Below, piece after piece: positions 60,037-64,000 of a stretch of 64,000 nt of DNA (position 1 is its first letter; each line of letters opens with the position of its first letter). Both the position numbers and the translations under genes were made by a program. The notes under the pieces are model-generated. The model worked only from the letters and a program-made list of their open reading frames with translations, searched no databases and had not been told where the DNA came from. Origin of the DNA: Lachnospiraceae bacterium (GTDB lineage: Bacteria; Bacillota; Clostridia; Lachnospirales; Lachnospiraceae); NCBI GenBank assembly GCA_009777715.1, contig WRLH01000001.1, forward strand, positions 1-64,000, given 5' to 3'.

Positions 60037-61067
60037 TGGTTGAAATAAAATCCCTTTCCCTCGAAAGCCTGACAGCTTGCCTTTTGGCGGCCGGAGAGAA
60101 GCCTTACCGCGCCAAGCAAGTTTATCAGTGGCTTCATAAGCATTTAGCGGAAAGCTTTGCGGAAATGACGAATCTTCCTAAGCATACCCGCGATTATCTT
60201 AATGAAAATTTTTTGCTTTCCCAGCTTAAGATTGAAAAAATGCAGGAATCAAAAATTGACGGGACGCAGAAATACCTTTTTTCCTTGGCGGACGGAAATT
60301 TTATCGAAACGGTTTTAATGAAATATAAGCATGGCAATTCGGTCTGCATTTCAAGCCAGGTTGGCTGCCGAATGGGCTGCGCCTTTTGCGCTTCCGCAAT
60401 CGGGGGGCTTGTCCGCCAGCTAAGTGCCGGGGAAATGCTGGAACAAGTTTACGCGGTTACCCGTAAGATAAAGCAAAGAATCTCGCACGTGGTTATCATG
60501 GGAAGCGGCGAGCCGTTAGATAATTATGATGAAGTCCTTAATTTTATCAAAATGATTTCTGATCAAAACGGCCTTAACATAAGCCAGCGAGGTATCACTG
60601 TTTCAACCTGCGGCCTCACCCCATTTATTTACCGCCTTGCCGATGAAGGCTTGCAAATTAACCTTGCGCTTTCGCTCCACGCGCCGACAGATGAAAAAAG
60701 GCTTAAGTTAATGCCGATTACAAAAGCTTATCCGCTAAATGAGGTTTTAAAGGCTTGCCAATATTATTTTAAGAAAACTGGCCGCCGGATTACTTTTGAA
60801 TACAGCTTAATAAATAATTTAAATGACAGCCCAGAGGAGGCCAAGGAACTTAAAAAACTGCTAAGCGCCATGCCTTGCCATCTTAATTTGATTCCGCTAA
60901 ATAAAGTGAAAGAGTATGATTTTACGGCTTCGAATGGGAAAAATATCCAAGATTTCAAAAAAATACTTGAAAAATATCAAATAAATGTTACCATAAGAAG
61001 GGAAATGGGAAGTGACATTGATGGTGCTTGCGGTCAGCTTCGGTCTAACGCTAATGCTGCCCGATAA
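60036..61067 (+). CDS. rlmN: 23S rRNA (adenine-2503-C2)-methyltransferase, radical SAM
   Basis: 343 residues. Radical SAM cluster motif CRMGCAFCAS (C-x3-C-x2-C, about residues 111-120), GSGEPLDNYDEVL, and the C-terminal conserved Cys in DIDGACGQLR that carries the methyl intermediate. It modifies A2503 of 23S rRNA and A37 of some tRNAs. ATG overlaps the rsmB stop. Cfr can be excluded from the GSGEPL-type loop only tentatively, but synteny favours RlmN. Confidence 0.95.
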   Translation: MVEIKSLSLESLTACLLAAGEKPYRAKQVYQWLHKHLAESFAEMTNLPKHTRDYLNENFLLSQLKIEKMQESKIDGTQKYLFSLADGNFIETVLMKYKHGNSVCISSQVGCRMGCAFCASAIGGLVRQLSAGEMLEQVYAVTRKIKQRISHVVIMGSGEPLDNYDEVLNFIKMISDQNGLNISQRGITVSTCGLTPFIYRLADEGLQINLALSLHAPTDEKRLKLMPITKAYPLNEVLKACQYYFKKTGRRITFEYSLINNLNDSPEEAKELKKLLSAMPCHLNLIPLNKVKEYDFTASNGKNIQDFKKILEKYQINVTIRREMGSDIDGACGQLRSNANAAR

Positions 61068-61109
61068 AGATTACCGCAATTACTAAAATTTGCAATTTAG
61101 GAGAAACGG

Positions 61110-61850
61110 ATGCTTACATCAGTTGCTATAACTGATATCGGTAAGAAACGCAGTTTAAATCAAGATTATGTTTATGCGAATCGGGAGAAAACAGGAAATC
61201 TGCCGAATGTTTTTATTGTTGCTGATGGAATGGGCGGCCATAATGGCGGCGAGCTGGCATCACAATGGACAGTCGAGACAATGCTTGCAGAAATTATTAG
61301 TTTGCCCGGCAAAAATGCCAAGAAAATTTTAGAACAGGCAATGCAGACGGCGAACAAAGTCGTCCGGAATAAGGCCGATGATAATCCCAGCCTTTATGGC
61401 ATGGGGACAACAATTGTCGCGGCAACAATTGACGGAAATAACCTCCACGTTGCCAATGTCGGGGATAGCCGCCTTTATTTGGTTAACCCCAAGCAAAAAA
61501 CGCTCCGCCAAGTTACAAAAGACCATTCATTGGTTGAAGAAATGATAAGGATGGGCGGAATGGCAAAGGAAGCAGCCCACAACCACCCCAACAAACATAT
61601 TATCACAAGGGCGGTCGGGGCTAAAGAAAAATTGCAAATCGACTTTTTTAATGAGAAATTAAACCCAGGCGAATTAGTATTAATGTGTTCGGACGGCCTT
61701 AGCAATATGCTTGATGATGATGAATTAGGAACGATATTATTTCGCGATAAAGATCCAAATGAGCTGGCAAATGAACTTATTCAAGCAGCAAATGATAATG
61801 GCGGTAAAGACAATATTACCGTTATTCTGATCAGAAAAACGGAGCAGTGA
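61110..61850 (+). CDS. prpC: PP2C-family serine/threonine phosphatase (PrpC/Stp)
   Basis: 246 residues, TTAGGAGAAA before the ATG. PP2C motifs: RSLNQD, VADGMGGHNGG, VANVGDSRLYL, MCSDGLSNML and GGKDNITVIL supply the metal aspartates. It dephosphorylates targets of PrkC, the next gene, and so controls wall synthesis, growth and germination signals. The stp-prkC pair is standard in Firmicutes. Confidence 0.96.
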   Translation: MLTSVAITDIGKKRSLNQDYVYANREKTGNLPNVFIVADGMGGHNGGELASQWTVETMLAEIISLPGKNAKKILEQAMQTANKVVRNKADDNPSLYGMGTTIVAATIDGNNLHVANVGDSRLYLVNPKQKTLRQVTKDHSLVEEMIRMGGMAKEAAHNHPNKHIITRAVGAKEKLQIDFFNEKLNPGELVLMCSDGLSNMLDDDELGTILFRDKDPNELANELIQAANDNGGKDNITVILIRKTEQ

Positions 61851-61884
61851 TTCGATTTTCTTTTGAAAGGCATGGTTATTATAA

Positions 61885-64000
61885 ATGGTAAAAATTGGAA
61901 TGATTATCGGGGATCGTTACGAAATATTAGAAAAAATTGGCACTGGCGGAATGAGTGACGTATATAAAGCAAAATGCAATAAGCTTAATCGTTTTGTTGC
62001 AGTTAAGGTTTTAAAACAGGAATTTTCCGAAAATGCCAACTTTGTCTCCAAGTTCCGGATTGAAGCGCAAGCCGCCGCCGGGTTAAGCCATCCCAATATT
62101 GTCAATGTTTATGATGTCGGGGAAGAAAAAGACATTTATTATATTGTCATGGAATTAGTCGAAGGCATCACCCTCAAAAAATACATCGAAAAAAAGGCAC
62201 GTTTATCAGTCAAAGAAGCAATCAGCATTACAATCCCAATTTGCATGGGGATTGAAGCCGCCCACAATAACCATATTATCCACCGCGATATCAAGCCGCA
62301 GAATATCATTATTTCAAAAGACGGAAAAGTAAAGGTTACCGATTTTGGGATTGCCAAAGCGGCAACTAGCAATACAATTACATCAAATGTAATGGGGTCA
62401 GTCCATTACACATCGCCGGAGCAAGCAAGGGGCGGGTTTTCTGATGAAAAAAGCGATATTTATTCACTAGGGATTACCTTATTTGAAATGCTGACCGGGC
62501 GAGTTGCCTTTAATGGCGAAACAACAGTTGCGATTGCAATCAAGCATATCCAGGAAGAAATGCCGTCACCGCGGGAATATGTGGCGGAAATCCCCCTAAG
62601 TGTCGAGCAAATTGTTTTCAAATGCTGCCAGAAAAGCCCTGACCGCCGTTACCAATCGATGGCGGAGCTGATTAACGACCTCAAAAAATCGTTAATGAAT
62701 CCCGATGAGGACTTTGTCAAAATGACCAACCCTGACGAAGAGGCATTAACGCGGCCGATTACTGACAAGGAAGTGGCCGAGATAAAAAGAAAGCGCGAAT
62801 TAAAGACCGAAATGGCGGGTTTCCGGGAAGAGCAAACTTATCCGGAAGATGATTATCACGATGATGAATATTACGAAGATGACCATGAAATATATGAAGA
62901 AGATTATGAGGATTACGAAGAAGAAGACTATAATCCCAAAATGGAAAAAGTGACAACCGTGCTGGCGGTGATTGCTGCCGTTTTGATTGGCTGTGTTGTT
63001 TTGTTTGTCGCCGGACAGGCGTTTGGCCTGTTCCAGTTTGATATGTTTGGCAGGAATAGGGAAGAGGCGCAGCCCCAAGCCGAAATTGAGTTCGTAGAAA
63101 TGATTAATGTTGTCGGAATGCAGGAAGATGAAGCAAAAAGAGTATTGATTGACTTAGGCTTGATTCCGGAAATAGAATTTGCGGAAAGCGCAGAAGTCCC
63201 TGAGGGCAGGATTATCATGGCCTCGGCCAGGGCAGGGGACAGGGTCGTTGTTGGGAGCAATGTGATTTTATCGGTCAGCATTGGCTTAGAGGGGGTAATT
63301 GTTCCTGATTTATTTAACAAAACCATTGAAGAAGCAATTGCCGCGCTTAACCGGGAGGGCTTTACTTACAGCCGCTCGGATGATTATGATGATTATATTG
63401 CCGCCGGATATGTCTTTAAGCAAAGCCCGGAAGGAAACAGCAAAGCCGCACCGGGGGCAATGATAAATCTCTGGGTCAGCTCCGGCCCGGAAGAAAGAAT
63501 GATTGCCATTCCCAATCTGATTGGCAGGTCAGAAGAAGAGGCAACAGTCATGTTAATTGAAGCCGGCCTTCGGCTGGGGCGGGTAACGGAAGGGGCTAGC
63601 GAAGATGAGAATATGCTGGGGCGGGTAATTTACCAGTCTTATTCCGTCGGTGTTTTTGTTGAAGCGAATACGGCGGTAGATATTGAGGTTTCAACCGAAA
63701 TTGCCGGAGCGTTATATAATTATATCGACAGTATTTATCAGCCGACCGATGAAGAAGACCCGAATTTTAAGCTGGGGACAAATGTCCGGATCATTATCAC
63801 GACCACCGATGAAGTGCAGTTAATGGATCAGAATGTCAACTCGTTCCCGGTCCCGGTGAATTTTTCCAATATAAAATCAGCCCATGGGTTTATTATCATG
63901 CGTTATGTAAACCAAATCGAACCATATACGATCTATCATGAAGACGGCACAGAGGAGCATATTCCGGGCCGCCCCGAAAGTGAGGAAATAATCCGCCCGG
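61885..64000 (+). CDS. prkC: PASTA-domain serine/threonine kinase, partial (3' end outside window)
   Basis: At least 705 residues; the frame is open to the last base. Kinase domain with GTGGMSDVY, K41 in VAVKVLK, catalytic HRDIKPQN (D135) and DFG (D153), a long acidic, Tyr-rich juxtamembrane stretch (about 315-350), one transmembrane helix (about 356-380), then three PASTA repeats (about 395-460, 465-530, 540-605), and a C-terminal tail of unknown fold. PASTA domains bind muropeptides. The start ATG 61885 has GAAAGG upstream; an out-of-frame ATG lies between them. Confidence 0.95.
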   Translation, partial: MVKIGMIIGDRYEILEKIGTGGMSDVYKAKCNKLNRFVAVKVLKQEFSENANFVSKFRIEAQAAAGLSHPNIVNVYDVGEEKDIYYIVMELVEGITLKKYIEKKARLSVKEAISITIPICMGIEAAHNNHIIHRDIKPQNIIISKDGKVKVTDFGIAKAATSNTITSNVMGSVHYTSPEQARGGFSDEKSDIYSLGITLFEMLTGRVAFNGETTVAIAIKHIQEEMPSPREYVAEIPLSVEQIVFKCCQKSPDRRYQSMAELINDLKKSLMNPDEDFVKMTNPDEEALTRPITDKEVAEIKRKRELKTEMAGFREEQTYPEDDYHDDEYYEDDHEIYEEDYEDYEEEDYNPKMEKVTTVLAVIAAVLIGCVVLFVAGQAFGLFQFDMFGRNREEAQPQAEIEFVEMINVVGMQEDEAKRVLIDLGLIPEIEFAESAEVPEGRIIMASARAGDRVVVGSNVILSVSIGLEGVIVPDLFNKTIEEAIAALNREGFTYSRSDDYDDYIAAGYVFKQSPEGNSKAAPGAMINLWVSSGPEERMIAIPNLIGRSEEEATVMLIEAGLRLGRVTEGASEDENMLGRVIYQSYSVGVFVEANTAVDIEVSTEIAGALYNYIDSIYQPTDEEDPNFKLGTNVRIIITTTDEVQLMDQNVNSFPVPVNFSNIKSAHGFIIMRYVNQIEPYTIYHEDGTEEHIPGRPESEEIIRP

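Noticed and set aside
1-64000. Prophage, integrative element or insertion sequence
   Set aside because: No integrase, transposase, portal or conjugation gene and no tRNA attachment site were found; the accessory genes are short insertions between core genes.

Overview
The window is chromosomal DNA of an endospore-forming, Gram-positive anaerobe-type Firmicute, most like class Clostridia (the gene order resembles Lachnospiraceae and relatives). The reasons are a complete spoIIIAA-AH operon, spoIVB, a CotD-like coat gene, a PolC-type replicase, a MurE with the DNPR signature of meso-diaminopimelate enzymes, Gram-positive Shine-Dalgarno sites and several near-consensus sigma-A promoters. Nearly all genes are on the + strand and base composition is moderate, except for a few visibly AT-rich accessory stretches. 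I see no rRNA, tRNA, CRISPR array, transposase or prophage gene.

Layout. 1-2000: an edge-truncated methyltransferase and a secreted NlpC/P60 hydrolase. 2000-4700: rpsO and pnp, separated by a very long hairpin. 4700-5950: a membrane protein joining a signal-peptidase-II-like domain to leucine-rich repeats. 6000-11080: spoIIIAA-AH, the engulfment feeding-tube channel. 11100-15420: deoB, prfC and a transglutaminase-like lipoprotein. 15490-25060: a housekeeping run (Asp23 family, nusB, xseA, xseB, ispA, dxs, nadK, argR, recN, spoIVB). 25370-30430: hisS, an M32 carboxypeptidase, a coat protein, a NUDIX enzyme, nagB and a small zinc-finger membrane protein. 30520-37230: polA, coaE, an FtsA-like ATPase, a WalJ-like hydrolase and an ACT-domain protein. 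37380-38110: a two-gene cassette with a retropepsin-like protein. 38140-42100: a flippase-like exporter (-), an MBL hydrolase, ispG and an unknown gene (-). 42395-46858: polC. 46970-50560: an AT-rich three-gene accessory island (nitrilase-fold protein, winged-helix-like protein, DUF1828-like protein). 50660-64000: recJ, then murE-priA-def-fmt-peptidase-rsmB-rlmN-prpC-prkC, the last cut by the window edge.

How the genes fit together: the set combines sporulation (spoIIIA, spoIVB), replication and repair (polC, polA, recJ, recN, priA, xseAB), MEP-pathway isoprenoids (dxs, ispG, ispA), translation and RNA decay (rpsO, pnp, prfC, hisS, def, fmt, rsmB, rlmN), and envelope growth with its kinase/phosphatase pair (murE, prkC, prpC). 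The least explained signals are two related nested palindromic elements with compensating stem changes (12300-12424 and 25089-25233), a recurring intragenic palindrome ATAACANNTGTTAT, 15-bp tandem repeats at three unrelated loci, a structured leader before murE, the LspA-like/LRR fusion, and the three-gene island between polC and recJ.
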